From Parascedosporium putredinis (taxonomy: Eukaryota; Ascomycota; Sordariomycetes; Microascales; Microascaceae), in assembly GCA_949357655.1 (NCBI GenBank), contig CASHTG010000015.1, forward strand, positions 434,001-498,000: 64,000 nucleotides of DNA, written 5' to 3'. The number at the start of each line of letters is the position of its first letter. Positions within the stretch are counted from its first letter, which is position 1. The notes under the pieces were generated by a model, which worked only from the letters and a program-made list of their open reading frames with translations, ran no database searches and was not told the DNA's origin. Positions 36,903 through 48,450 of the stretch are shown here, piece after piece. The position numbers were made by a program, and so were the translations under genes.

Positions 36903-37477
36903 ATGAAGTTCACACTCGCTTTCATCACCAGGTACGCTGTCTCATTATCCTCTCCACCTCTACCACTTTAGCACACTCTCCCTCATCTCGCCATCTCAAA
37001 AAAAAGAAGAAAAAAGTAATGAAAAAGGAAATAAAAACTTCTTCTCCCCAACTAACACCCCACCTCCAGCGTCGCCGCCCTCGCCCCCATCCCCATCGAC
37101 GCAGACAGCCCCATCCGCACCCCAACCCGCATCGTCCTCCCCACCACGATCCCCGAAGACCCCCACCCAACCTGCTGCACCCAGACCTACACCCTCATGC
37201 CCCCTGCCCCACCGGCAAGCCCGGCACCGAGTGCGCCCAGTACATGCCGCCCCGCGAGCCCTGCACCCTCACCACCCGCCACACCGTCACCGTCGCCCCG
37301 CGCCCCACCCCCGTCGCCGGGCCCGACGGCCTCCACGTCTCCCTCGTCTGCGGCGGCCAAGGCATCGTCACCGAGACCGTTACTGGCTCCTGCGGCGGCT
37401 ACGTGTGCCCCGTGCCCTGCGCGACTGTTACGGAGACGGTTACGGTGGAGGCGTGCGCGACGGCTGACGTGGCTTGA
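36903..37477 (+). CDS. Small secreted cysteine-containing protein, unrecognised
   Basis: Two exons: 36903-36931 (29 nt, coding the start of the signal peptide) and 37070-37477. The intron is GTACGC..CAG. The product is about 145 aa after restoring one C in the C5 run near 37200. The N-terminus MKFTLAFITSVAALAP is a typical fungal signal peptide, split by the intron. The mature protein has CC in PHPTCCTQTY, then PCPTGKPGTECAQYMPP, EPCTLTT, SLVCGGQ, TGSCGGYVCPVPCATVTETV and EACATADVA. That is roughly ten cysteines with Thr/Val-rich spacers. The size, secretion and Cys content fit a candidate effector or wall-associated small secreted protein, but I do not recognise a family. The very short first exon makes it easy to miss. 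Confidence 0.7.
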
Positions 37478-37974
37478 AAGAGCGGACGGAGGTGTCTAAG
37501 AGGCGTGAAAGGGGAGGGGAGGGTATGGAGAAAGCTGTGGCATGGAGGAATGTAAAGGTTTCTGGGGACTGGCTTTGATTGGGATAAGAGTCATCCGGAG
37601 TGCGAGAGAGGGCACGGCAGTTTTTTCAAAGGGGAGCATGGATGGGAAAGTTGCGACGATTATGAAAGCAAAGTCTGGGACAGATGATGGAGGCGCGGAA
37701 GGACCGATAAAACGTTTTCTATGAAGCACTACCGAGTAGCGAAACCTGTCTATCCTCAATGCTAACAGGGAAAAATATATATAAAATGCAAGTTAACAAG
37801 AAAAATAAAACCGAACCGTGAAGAAAAAAAGAAAGCAACCCTTCCGGTGATACTACATGCGCAGATACGATACAGACCAATGCTCCCGTCCTCTTGCCTC
37901 TCGACCTAGCCTTATCTCTCCTCACTCGTAGTGCTTTTCATCAAGATGGGCAAGAATCCTTCATATCACCCTCT
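37478..37974. other. Spacer between convergent genes
   Basis: About 500 bp between the stops of the small secreted protein gene and PEX1. AT-rich sequence at 37765-37830 (AATATATATAAAATG and A-rich runs) may hold polyadenylation signals for either gene. No coding region is seen. Confidence 0.5.
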
Positions 37975-40900
37975 TCACATCAGGCTACTACGGCCGCCGA
38001 CCTCAAAGCTACCCTGCCCGTCCCTCATCTCCCCGCTCCGCTCCCCAACAAACTCCTTGTAAATCCTGCCGAGGCGCGTCCTCTCCTCGGCGCTGATACT
38101 AGGCCGCATGCCCTCGAGCGCCGCCTCAAAGTGCGACCACCCAATGACCGCCTCCTTGTGCGGCCCCGTCGCCGCCGCCGCCGCCCCGCCATCCCCGTTG
38201 ACTTGGTTCGCGTCCGATGCGCCACCAGAGGCCCGCGTCTTTTGCAGTTGCTTGGCCTTCTTCTTGGCCAGCCGGATGCCCTCGAGCTTCGCGAGGATGC
38301 GCGCGTTCTCTGCCAGCTCCGTCGCCTTGCTCGTCGCAGGCGTCCCGCTGCTGTCGACGCCCGAAGAAGGAGCGCCGTAGGGGAACTGGATGAAGCTGGG
38401 CGTGCCCGCCGCTTTCCGTTGCCCGAGGGCTTGCTCTTGCTCTTGCCATTGGTTGCCGGGACATCGTGGCCCTGAAGCACGTCGTGAATCGCCTCGAGCT
38501 GCGCGTTCGCCACGAGCGCCTGGAGATCGGCGCCCGAGAAGCCCTCCGTTCGTCGCGCCAGCTCCGCAAACGCCTCGTCCGTCTCCCAGAGTTCCTCTTC
38601 GAGCCGCACCTTCTTGGACATGGCTCGGATAATGTCGAGCCGGTCCTCCGTATTGGGGAGGTCGCAAATGAGCGACTTATCCAGACGGCCCGGTCGTAGT
38701 AGGGCAGAGTCGATGAGGTCTGGCCGCGACGTGGCGGCCAGCACATATACGCCCGAAAGCCCTTCAGCGCCGTCCATTTGCGTGAGAAGCTGGTTGACCA
38801 CGCGGTCCGTCACGCCCGTCGAGTCGTGACCACGCTTGGGCGCGATCGAGTCAAACTCGTCGAAAAAGAGCACGCAGGGCTTCGCCGCCTGCGCGCGCTC
38901 AAACAGATCACGCACGCTCTTTTCCGATGCACCAATGTACTTGTTGAGGATCTCGGGTCCCTTGACGCTGATAAAGTTGAGCCCACACTCGCCCGCCACC
39001 GCGCTTGCGAGGAGCGTCTTGCCGCATCCGGGATAGCCGTAGAGGAGAAGACCAGACCGTAACCGCAGGGGGCACTTGGCGAAGAGAGGCGCATACTTTG
39101 TCGGGTACTGCAACGTCTCAAGTAGCACCTGCCGCGTTTCCGTGAGACCACCAATCGAGGCAAACGTCGTTGTCGACTTTTGGAGCGGAACATTGCGCAG
39201 CGATGCCGGCGTGAAGCCCTTCAGCGCCTTGTCGAAATCTTCCTTGCACAAACACAATCCCGCACGTTCCGCCAACTCGCCGCCGTTGATTAGCCTAAAG
39301 ATGGCTTCGTTGCGCGCTCGACTCACGAGGGTAAAGAGATCTGCTGGCATATAACCGTCGGTGAGGCCCGCGATGTCGAGTAGGTCTAGATCGGCGTCCA
39401 CGGTGAAGCCGCCCCTAGGCTTTTCGCCGCCCGCCGTCTACGCGGGGGCTACCGCTTTCCATCCAATCACCGTGCGCGTCCGCAGACGAGCTTCCGTCGG
39501 CGGTCGTCGGCCGGCTTCCTCGCTGTCGCTTTCCGAACCCCTCGCGTCACCATCTCCATCGGCGGACACGAGTGTCTGCTGTATAATGGAATCTAGAACC
39601 CTCCTCCTGGCTTCCTTGTCGGGCGCTTTTAGCTCCACAATCTCCCGTACCACGTGGCCTCCAACCAGCACTTTATGGAGGGATTCCTTGCCGGCTGCCG
39701 TCGCCAGAAGGACAACACCGCTTGCTTGATCGCAGTACTGCCTGACAATGGACACGACGGTTTCACTCAGTAGCCGGCTGCGCTCGTTATCATTGCCCAC
39801 CACCAACTCTGTCTCCACGGGGCATAGCTTGTCGATGTCATCGAGGATCACGATGGCTTTGCCCCTAGGCGAGCGCCCCAGTTTGCTCCCATGAACGCAC
39901 GAGCGAGGGTCTCCTTGATGTTTGACGTCCGATTTTCCTCGTTTATTAGGCTCCTGCAGGAACGTAGACGGTGTGATAGAGGAGCTCGTTGCGTAGCCTC
40001 TGCGCCAGGGACTTGGCGAGAGACGTCTTGCCCGAGCCCATGCCGCCCGTTAATAATGTGGATGACATGTGGCGCAGCTGTGTGAAGAGGTTGCCTGCTA
40101 GGGCATCCACGCCGGACATGACTGTCTCAGGAGAGGCGTTGAGGTCCCAGGGATCCTCGCTCTTGGCGTGGGACGCCGGCTTCGGGATAGGAGCCTGGAA
40201 TTGGACGTTGACCTTGGCATCCAGCGACGCAGCCCAGTTCACCAAGTCGTCTTTGTGCGTCTCACCCTCGAACTTGACAATACCGCCTTCCCAGCCGTGG
40301 GCTACGTGCAGGCCCGGGAAGCAGGAAAAGACGGTGCCGTCGGAGACAGGGCCTCCCCTAGCAGGCCTCCGCTGCTCAGGTACATCGTCTTGAACCGCTT
40401 GGCCGACTCCTCCTTCTCCGCCTTGGACTCGCCGCCGAACTTGAGGCCTTCGCTTTCCTCCTCACCAGTCGCAAGGGGTACACCTTGAGCGTCTTGATGG
40501 CGCTTCTCTGGAGGGGCGCAGAGGCAGGTTGGATCTTGACGATGCCGCCCACCTTGTTTTGGGTGAAGAATGCAGCGCATAGAGCGGGCGAAAGAGCAAT
40601 CGCCTGACCGTTAGGGAGTCCTCCCAAAAGCGCAGCTTGGCTACGGCCTTGGTTGAAGGCACGACGGCACTAGGCTCCTCAGGTTTCGCCTGTTGGAGGC
40701 CTGATGGCTTCATGATTTCCACCACCACGTAGTCAATCCCCGGAAACCACCGGCGGCTAGAGTGTCTTGGTCGGCCCAGACACTAAACTCGCCGGGGCTA
40801 GCCTCGTCATCGAACCAGTCGCTACAGGAGGTGCGGTCCAAGCCACGGAGGTACAGTGACGGAGGAGGGTCCTCCTTTTGTCTCCGAGAGCTCGAGCGGC

Positions 40901-41781
40901 TCTTCTTCGACTTGGAAGTGCTCGCAACGCTGCGTGTGTCGCCTCGGCCTTGCGAAGCCTTGGCTCGGGTTTTGGGAGCCACAATCATTTCGGCGTCGGG
41001 GACACCTTGGCGAATGGCTGTGTGGCGGGGAGGGCGGGCTCGATGCCCGTGACCTTGATGTTCGCGGTTGTAGTCGGGGAGAGGTGGACGGTTAGGAGGT
41101 GAGGGGCGACGGGAGAGCCGCCGGTGGGATGGTATTTGGGATTAGGAATCGCGCGGACCTGGGACTGCAGGTTAAGCTCGAGAAAGTTGGCATGCAGCTC
41201 GATCACCTCCCAGTCCTCGGCTGTCGAGGGCTCAATGTTGATGGTATGCACGAGCGGAGGGTCGATGTGAACGGTGGTAAGGACCTTTTGGCCGTCCGAG
41301 AGACCGAGTGTATTGGCTAGCACCGCATCAATCTCGACTAGCGGGAGGTCCTTGACCCGGACGGAGCCGCCGCGAAACCCATTAAGCCCGTCGATGGGCG
41401 CCGCCATCTTGCGCTTGCTGGGCATGCCAGTCCAGCCCAGGAACACCGAGGTGCCCTGGGCCGTGGTGGGCGGCGGGGCGCCATTCGCGGAAGCGGGACG
41501 GTAATTTATCTCGACAATCACATTTTGCGCCGGCTACAAAGATGACCCATGGCGGGGTTGGGTTAGCGATGCGGTTCAGTCAGGCTTGCTACCCCGCCGG
41601 CGGCAGCCAGAGTAGTGCACCTGAGGAAAGGCTGAAAGGTCAGAGGGAATTAGGGGAAACATACGGTATTCAAGTTCACAAGGAGTGACTCGAGGGTTGC
41701 GGGGAGGTTCACAAGACAGCTCTTGAGGTGGACGAGGGAGATCTCAGCCGGCGTCGATCGCGCATTTCTTTGGGGAGCCAT
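37975..41781 (-). CDS. PEX1: Peroxisomal AAA+ ATPase peroxin-1 (Pex1)
   Basis: Two exons: 41781-41665 (39 codons) and 41533-37975, with a 131-bp intron (GTATGT..TAG). The product is about 1227 aa. An N-terminal double-psi-barrel-type domain (VHLKSCLVNLPATLESLL onward) is followed by two AAA modules. D1 has Walker A GGMGSGKTS and Walker B AIVILDDIDKL. D2 has GYPGCGKTLLAS, CVLFFDEFDSIAP and the second-region-of-homology Arg in LLRPGRLD. Pex1 with Pex6 extracts ubiquitinated Pex5 from the peroxisome membrane. Eight one-base deletions are needed (near 41000, 40742, 40655, 40490, 40345, 39955, 39868 and 38425). Even after these, an in-frame TAG remains at 39438-39440, between the two ATPase modules. 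It shares an upstream region with MCM7. The start is the first ATG, giving MAPQRNARSTPAEISL. Confidence 0.92.
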
Positions 41782-42513
41782 GGTTGACCAAAAGGGCCAT
41801 TCTAATATGGCCACAAGTGAGTTTGGGGAAGATGCTCTGCGGAGAGTACGCAGGTCAAGGTTCGGTAGAAATTATAACAGAAGCATCTCGGTTCAGTCCT
41901 GTTTTTGGTGATGTCTCTCCTCGGTCGAAGCTTCCAATTAGCGGCAGTAAAGTCCGGCCTAGCATCAGCGTGGTGGGAGCATGTGCCGAGGTCCTCTTCA
42001 AAAGGTTACTTTCCCTGTGTGAAAAAGGTGGGCTATTACACCGGCAAACGGACGAGCACGGGGTCCCGACGGCGCTTTCCTGCTTTGGGCCGTGAGCCTG
42101 CCTGAGCTGGCGCTGTCGGTTGGCCCCAGTTGACGAATATTTCAGCCACAGGTATGGCGCAGGCCCATTAAACTCTTTCGCGCCAGGGACGCGAAAAAAC
42201 GCGAGCCCTGACCTTTGTCTCCCGCAATGGACGCGTCTCAGGTGCTGTGTCTCAATCTCACCAATTGTGGTCAAGGGCGGGAACTCGTCGCCTAGTCGCC
42301 CAGCTGCCCAACCCTGTCATCCCCATCAACCCCCTGTCACCCCAGCCACTTTTCTTACTGGCCAACACCAACGACCACTGGCCCAAAGCAAAGACGCTTT
42401 GCGAAACCTCATCTCAGTCAAGGTCGCCCCTCCACACCCGCCATCGTCAACTTGCCTCTTCTCCCTCCCCACACCCTGCTGCGAAGCACTCTATCTACAA
42501 TCAAACCTTCAAG
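41782..42513. promoter_or_regulatory. Divergent promoter region of PEX1 and MCM7
   Basis: The 732 bp between the two start codons contains no gene. The MCM7-proximal half carries the cell-cycle-type sites annotated separately. Near the MCM7 ATG the plus strand is C- and CT-rich (42300-42510), typical of a fungal 5' leader. Confidence 0.6.
42176..42236 (+). promoter_or_regulatory. Cluster of MluI cell-cycle boxes and an E2F-like site upstream of MCM7
   Basis: Within 61 bp there is TTTCGCGCC (42176-42184), ACGCGAAA (42189-42196), ACGCGA (42199-42204) and a perfect ACGCGT (42231-42236). ACGCG is the core bound by MBF-type Mbp1/Res complexes, which drive G1/S genes including MCM subunits in yeasts. 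The cluster lies 280-340 bp upstream of the MCM7 ATG. Function is inferred from sequence and target type. Confidence 0.6.
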
Positions 42514-45408
42514 ATGGCGCTTCGACAGTATCCTGCCCCGGTCGACTACGAGAAGCATCAGAGTAAGTTGTTTTATGTGTTGTCAATTTTTTTACAATTC
42601 CTTTTTCCCTCTTTCAGCTGGTTGTTTACATTGGACGGCGCAACTAACTTGTGCTTGTTTGAATAATCTTAGCTGCTTTCGAGTTGTTCCTCTCCGAATT
42701 CAAGACCACAGCCGACCAATCGATCGCGCAAGCCTTTGGAAACATTTCCATTGAAGAAGATGATCTCAGCGACGACTATGACTTTTTAGACGAGGATGAA
42801 GAGACACAGCAGCGTCGCCGGCAGGAGCGCCGCGAGCGCGCCGAGAGGCGCAAGGGCCCCCATCAGAAGTACAAGGAGCTCCTTCAAGATCTAGCCGACA
42901 GGAAGATCCAGGAGGTCAGAGTTGACCTGGATGACCTCGAAGCCGTAAGTCCCCCATCCAGCCGTTGCATAACTAGCGCGTGCACATCACCCCTCTCAAA
43001 GGACCCTTGTGGAATCAATTCTCACCGGCCACTTTGTTTCTAGTTCGAAAACTCGCTTGACGAAAACCTGAAACTTGTGGAGTCTGTCGAGGTCAATACC
43101 AAGCATTACACGGAAGTCATGTCCCGCGCCATTGACAAGCTTCTCCCTACTCCCAGTGTTGAGATCAAGTAAGTCCTTGGACCCTTACCACTTTTCTTAT
43201 TTAGTATCTTGATCCTATTTCAAGCATCGCATTTCTTTGAAGCCAATGGAGGCGATAACCTTTGCTTACACATGATGTTTTCTTCAGTTTCAAGGATGAC
43301 GTCCTCGACGTCCTCATGGCCCGCCGCCGCGACCGTAACCGACGTGTGCAAGAAGCCGCCGAGAATGACCCGACCCTTCTCCAAGACCAGTTTCCCCGGC
43401 TCTAACGAGGAGATATACACTCATCTTCAAGCCCCGCACCACAATAGGCGATGCTGGAAAGAAAGCGCTCGCTGTCCGTCACGTGCGTGGCGAGCATCTC
43501 GGCCACCTCATCACGATTCGCGCCATTGCCACCCGCGTGTCCGATGTCAAACCGGTCGTACAGGTCAGCGCCTACACTTGCGACCGCTGCGGTTGCGAAA
43601 TTTTCCAGCCTGTCAGCGAGAGATCCTATGGTCCTCTCACTGTCTGTCCCTCGGAGGACTGCCGCAAGAACCAGGCCAAGGGTCAGCTCAACCCGTCCTC
43701 GAGGGCTAGCAAGTTCCAGCCTTTCCAAGAGGTCAAGGTCCAGGAGCTCGCCGAACAAGTTCCTATCGGCCAGATCCCCAGGAGTCTGACTGTACTTTGC
43801 TACGGCACTGCCGTGCGCCAAGTGAACCCTGGTGACGTGGTTGATATCACCGGCATCTTCCTACCCACTCCCTACACCGGCTTCCAGGCAATGAAGGCCG
43901 GTCTCCTGACTGATACCTATCTCGAGGCTCACTACATTGTCCAGCATAAGAAGGCCTACTCCGAGATGGCTATTGATCCCTCGCTCGTTCGTCGTATTGA
44001 GCAGTATCGTCAAAGCGGACAGGTCTACGAGCTTCTCGCCAAGTCTATCGCGCCAGAGATCTTTGGTCACCTTGATGTCAAGAAGGCGCTCCTGCTCCTC
44101 CTGATTGGCGGTGTTACCAAAGAAATGGGTGACGGCATGAAGATTCGTGGTGACATTAACATTTGCTTGATGGGTGACCCCGGTGTGGCTAAATCGCAGC
44201 TGCTCAAGTACATCTCCAAAGTCGCCCCTCGTGGTGTCTACACCTCTGGCCGTGGTTCCAGCGGTGTCGGTCTCACGGCTGCCGTTATGCGTGACCCTGT
44301 GACAGACGAAATGGTGCTCGAGGGTGGTGCGCTCGTCCTTGCCGACAACGGTCTCTGCTGCATCGATGAATTCGACAAGATGGACGAGAATGACAGGACC
44401 GCTATCCACGAGGTCATGGAACAGCAGACCATCTCCATCTCCAAGGCCGGAATTTCCACCACACTCAACGCTCGCACTTCGATTCTTGCCGCGGCTAACC
44501 CTCTCTACGGGCGCTACAACCCTCGCATCTCGCCCGTGGAGAACATTAACCTGCCCGCGGCGCTGCTCTCCCGTTTCGATGTCATGTTCCTGCTCCTCGA
44601 CACTCCCACGCGCGAGACCGATGCCCAGCTGGCCAAGCACGTCGCCTATGTACACATGCACTCGCGCCACCCCGATGTTGGAGCCGATGCCGTCGTCTTC
44701 ACTCCGCACGAGGTGCGTAGCTACGTTGCGCAGGCCCGCACGTTCCGCCCTGTCGTTCCCACGCGCGTCAGTGAGTACATGGTTAAGACATACGTCCGCC
44801 TCCGAGACCAGCAGCGCCGTGCCGAGAACCGCGGCCAACAGTTTACGCACACGACCCCCGTACCCTGCTTGGTGTCGTGCGTCTGAGCCAGGCCCTCGCG
44901 CGTCTCCGCTTCAGCAACGAAGTGATCCAGGACGACGTCGACGAGGCCCTTCGCCTCCTTGAGGCTTCGAAGCAGAGCCTCAGCACTGAGGACCCCAAGC
45001 GCTCGCGCGGCCTCAACGCCAGCAGCAAGATCTACAACATTGTCAAGGGTCTGGCTGACTCTGGCGCCTGTCGTGCGGACGATGCCGAGGATGAGGATCT
45101 CGGTATCGAGTTGAGTATGAGGAAGGTCAAGGAGCGAGTCATTGCCAAGGGCTTCACCGAGGATCATTGGCTCAAGGCTTTAGAAGAATACACCGAGCTC
45201 AACGTAAGTTTACTTCAGCTCCATCTTTTTCCCGCCTCTCTCGCCCTAAAAGGGGCCATCTTCCTTGCTACAGGTTTTCCTGGAGGGTCTCCGTCTTTAG
45301 CGCGCTACTAACTGAATTTCTTAGATTTGGCAAACCGCTGGCAATGGAACTCGACTCATCTTTATCCACGCCAACGACGACAGCTCTGACGAAGACATGT
45401 CGGAGTAA
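42514..45408 (+). CDS. MCM7: DNA replication licensing helicase subunit Mcm7
   Basis: Five exons: 42514-42562, 42673-42944, 43044-43168, 43288-45203 and 45325-45408, all with GTAAGT-like donors. The product is about 815 aa. The N-terminus MALRQYPAPVDYEKH and the segment VRVDLDDLEAFEN are Mcm7-like. A four-Cys zinc finger follows (CDRCGCEIFQP .. CPSEDCRKN). Then comes the MCM ATPase core: Walker A GDPGVAKSQL, Walker B CCIDEFDKMDE, arginine finger LLSRFDVMF, and IRGDINICLMGDPG. Mcm7 is one of six subunits of the replicative helicase loaded at origins. The motif LTDTYLEAHYIVQHKKAY separates it from Mcm5. Two missing bases are needed: one in the C4 run at 43394-43397 (restoring RRYTLIFKPRTTIGDAGKK) and one near 44865. 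The gene is divergent from PEX1, with cell-cycle boxes in between. Confidence 0.95.
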
Positions 45409-46289
45409 GATGCGAGTCTATCTGCCAGGATGCATTTTCAGCTTTACTCACGCGGTGTTTTCTTTTTTTCTCTCGGTTTGCCCATGTCATACTGTTGGGT
45501 TTCTGTTTCCTCGTATGCAAAAGCAAAGATTTTTAGACAAGTCTTTTTCTGGTTGTCTGTTGGCGTAGGCGTCTGGTTTAAGGAGAGATATCATCAACGT
45601 TGCGTATATATGCGTATATACCCGAGGGCCTGAGCTTCTGGTGCTTCTCGGAGGAGGCGGGCCAGCGGACTGGTCTATTTTGGGCGGTGGATGGGAAAAC
45701 GAAGGAGAACACGTCTCATGCGGAGCGGGCGGAGGACTGACGGTGATGAAATGGCCGGATGGACGGACTGGAGGAGGGCGGGGGACTTTTTAATGAAGGA
45801 AAAATCTATGCAGCAGTTTATTTAGTTTACCCATTCATTTTTTCATGACGGTCTTTTGACTTTTGGATCACTTGACGCGATGCGCCTGCATGTGTCACGT
45901 CAATCGCAGTATTTGCCATGATCTCTCAGACAACACGATGCACCAAGAATAGAACGGAGGAAACGAAAAGATCCGCGGGGCTCAGGAAGGGTTAAAGGTG
46001 CACGGCAAGGCCTTTTAATCCAAAGGAGTCTTTATTCTATACTTGTACATGATACACACAAAAATCTACAACTTCAAGCCTCCTCGTCGCTTCTCCCGCC
46101 CTTCACTTCCTTATGCTATGCGTACAAGACATCCCCGCGCCCACACGCAACATCCAACAACTCACAACTTTTCACTTCCATCTTTTCCCTAATGGGGTTT
46201 AAGGATTCTTTGCTTTTTCAAGAAAGTGCCGGAAAAAGGGAAAAGACAGAAGTGAAGAACTTTCACGAGGGTGTGACGTTTTTCTCTTC
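45409..46289. other. Spacer between convergent MCM7 and RSM23
   Basis: About 880 bp of sequence downstream of both genes. It is T-rich just after the MCM7 stop (45455-45545), then GC-rich, then AT-rich near 45790-45850. I see no gene or RNA. Confidence 0.5.
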
Positions 46290-47844
46290 TCATCCCCTCA
46301 TGCTCCGGAGGGTGGACCGCTCCATCTCGCCGAGAACGCCGTGGCCACTCAGAGTCCATTTAGAGCTCACAGCAGGCTCGGTCACAGCCTCGAGCAAAGC
46401 ACCGCTGGCAGCCCAGTACTCCATAATGGAGCGAGCCTCGTCCTTGGAGACGCCCTCGACGGGGAGGAGGCGAGCGTTCTTGAGGACGTCGAAGACGCGT
46501 TCGTCGTAGCCACGCTGGTAAGGATCCGGGCGGGGCACGACCTTGCCCTCGGCGGCGGCCTTGAGCTGGTCGAGGGCGAGGTCGAGCGAAGGGAGCTTGA
46601 CGTTGTCGTTGCCACCGCAGGAGCCGATGATGGCGGCGCCGTTGAGGAATTCTGTGCGGCCGGACAAGGCGTCGGTGAAGAGGCGGATGGTGGTGAGGTC
46701 GTGGGCGTGGACGGGCTTGAAGGCGGGGTCGCGGTAGGCGCTGTCGCGCATAACGAAGCCTAGGCCGTCGAGGGTGAAGAGGACGGGGGCCGGCCGCGGA
46801 CGGTGGTGAGCTCGCTCCAGAGGGCGGAGAGGGTGGGCCAGGCGAACTCGAGCTCGCGGCAGGAACGGGCCAGGTCGGCGAGGGTGGGGTTGGGGCCGAG
46901 GTGGGCGAGGTAGCTGACCTTGGAGTAGTCGCCGGTCGCGGGGAGGGTCTGGAGCACGGCCTCGTTGGCCTTGAGGATGGCTTGGAGGAGCTTGAGGGAG
47001 AAGGATGGGTGGCAGAATTGCATGGGATCGGCCGTGTCGGCTACGGGGGCGTAGTCGGTGTTTCCGTTGACGAGTTGGAAGGCTGGTTGGGAATGTGTTA
47101 GAGAGACGATGCCACTTGTTTTTCTACTGTGGCGCAGGGGAATGAGGCGATAGCGTGTGCAAAGAAGGAGAGGGAGGGGAAGAGTGAGTAAATGCATACC
47201 TTCAGGGATGTTAATGACAACCCACTTGTTCAAGAAGCCATGAGCCATGGCCTGCAGCAACAAGGTCGTCTTGCCCGTGGCTTTACCACCATTTACAACG
47301 AGCTTGACCACGCTCTTATCCCTCTTGGCGCCGTCCATCAACCTAGCCAGCTCGGTAGTCTGGGACCGCACGAGCACGTGCGGCCTCTTGAAGAAGCCCC
47401 ACGACTGCGTGGGCCTAAAGGCCTCGACAGTCCTAAGCTGGTCGACCAGGCCGTCGGGGAGGCTCAGCACGCGGCCAGACGCCTCCTCCGAAGACATGGA
47501 TTCGGGAGCGAGCTCGCCGAGGCCCTTGACGGCCACGGCATTATTGTTGCTCAGCTGGATCCTCTTGCGGAAGGCCTTGCGCTCGCCGGGGCCGGGGGTC
47601 TTGGCGCGCACGAGGGCGCCCTTCTTCTTCTTGTAGTTCTTCTTGGCCTTTCCCTTGATGACGTGCTTGCCCTTTTGGGCGGCGTCGACACGCGCCGACG
47701 TCGAAAGGACGCCGTCGCCGTCGCCGTTGTCGCGGCGGCTGCTGTTACCGTCGGCACGAGGGGAGTGAGGACTGGAACGACCAAGCGGGTGTGGAGAGGT
47801 GTCGGGCGGGCCTTTGCCAGGCACCGCAGGGCGATTGAGGCCAT
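46290..47844 (-). CDS. RSM23: Mitochondrial small-subunit ribosomal protein mS29 (Rsm23/DAP3 family)
   Basis: Two exons: 47844-47200 and 47082-46290, with a 117-bp intron (GTATGC..CAG). The product is about 479 aa. A basic, Arg/Ala/Thr-rich N-terminus (MASIALRCLAKARPTP) suits a mitochondrial presequence. A Lys-rich stretch (KGKAKKNYKKKKGALV) follows, then FRPTQSWGFFKRPHVLVR and the P-loop VNGGKATGKTTLLLQ. The C-terminal half carries LFTLDGLGFVMRDS and YDERVFDVLKNARLLPVEG. mS29 is the GTP-binding head protein of the mitochondrial 28S/37S subunit (DAP3 in animals). Two missing bases are needed, near 47700 (after the presequence) and near 46790 (C run). The start codon begins the presequence; the gene is divergent from RRS1. 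Confidence 0.92.
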
Positions 47845-48450
47845 CGCGGGGCCTTGTATATGCGAGAATGAGCGGGGAGGTTATAGATGAGAGATTTGGC
47901 TTCGTGGGTTCGGTTCGATTCGGTCGGTCGAGCAAAGGAGAAAAAGAAGAAAAAATCACTGGAGTTGAGCGCACACAATGGAGTACATCCACCAGAGCAT
48001 CGTAGGGCGTGCCGAAACTCGATGAATGGGGAAAGAGATGGGGACGGGCGTGAATCGCTTTAGTTGTCCGTGTCCCCTTTCCAGTTGCAGTGTCTTCCCT
48101 GCTCCCGTTGTTTTTGACCTTGTCTTTTTCCTCGACGTTCTCTCCCTTGTGAGAGCTTCCCTTTTCCGAGTCGCGAAAATCGAAAGGTCAAAAATTGAAC
48201 GTCTTCATTGGCCCAGTCTGGCCTCCAAGCTCTGGTTGGCTGGTACGAGACTGCAGGGACCGACGATTACCCGAAAAGCGGTGAAACGATGTCCAAGAGG
48301 CAGACCGCCCCGCGCTCCAAAAATCCATGGGCAGAAAAAAATAATTCAGAGCCTCTATCAATGTCCCAAGTACGAAAATCACCAATTCTTGGACCGGCAA
48401 ACCGACCAACACCCCCAAAAAAGATCAACCACAACACCCCAAAACCCACA
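47845..48450. promoter_or_regulatory. Divergent promoter region of RSM23 and RRS1
   Basis: The 606 bp between the two ATGs holds no coding region. The motif TCGCGAAAAT at about 48171-48180 and an A/T run GGTCAAAAATTGAA at about 48187-48200 are loosely like elements of ribosome-biogenesis promoters. I cannot call them with confidence. A sequence GGTTCGGTTCGATTCGGTCGG at 47907-47927 is a short internal repeat. Confidence 0.45.

Noticed and set aside
43400..43480. Two separate frameshifts in MCM7 around 43400 and 43446
   Set aside because: One missing base in the C4 run at 43394-43397 is enough. It restores TRRYTLIFKPRTTIGDAGKK directly, and the intermediate frame was a shadow.
42514..45408. 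Assignment of the MCM gene to Mcm5
   Set aside because: The N-terminus (PAPVDYEKH), the zinc finger followed by KNQAKGQL, and LTDTYLEAHYIVQHKKAY are Mcm7 features, so the call is Mcm7.
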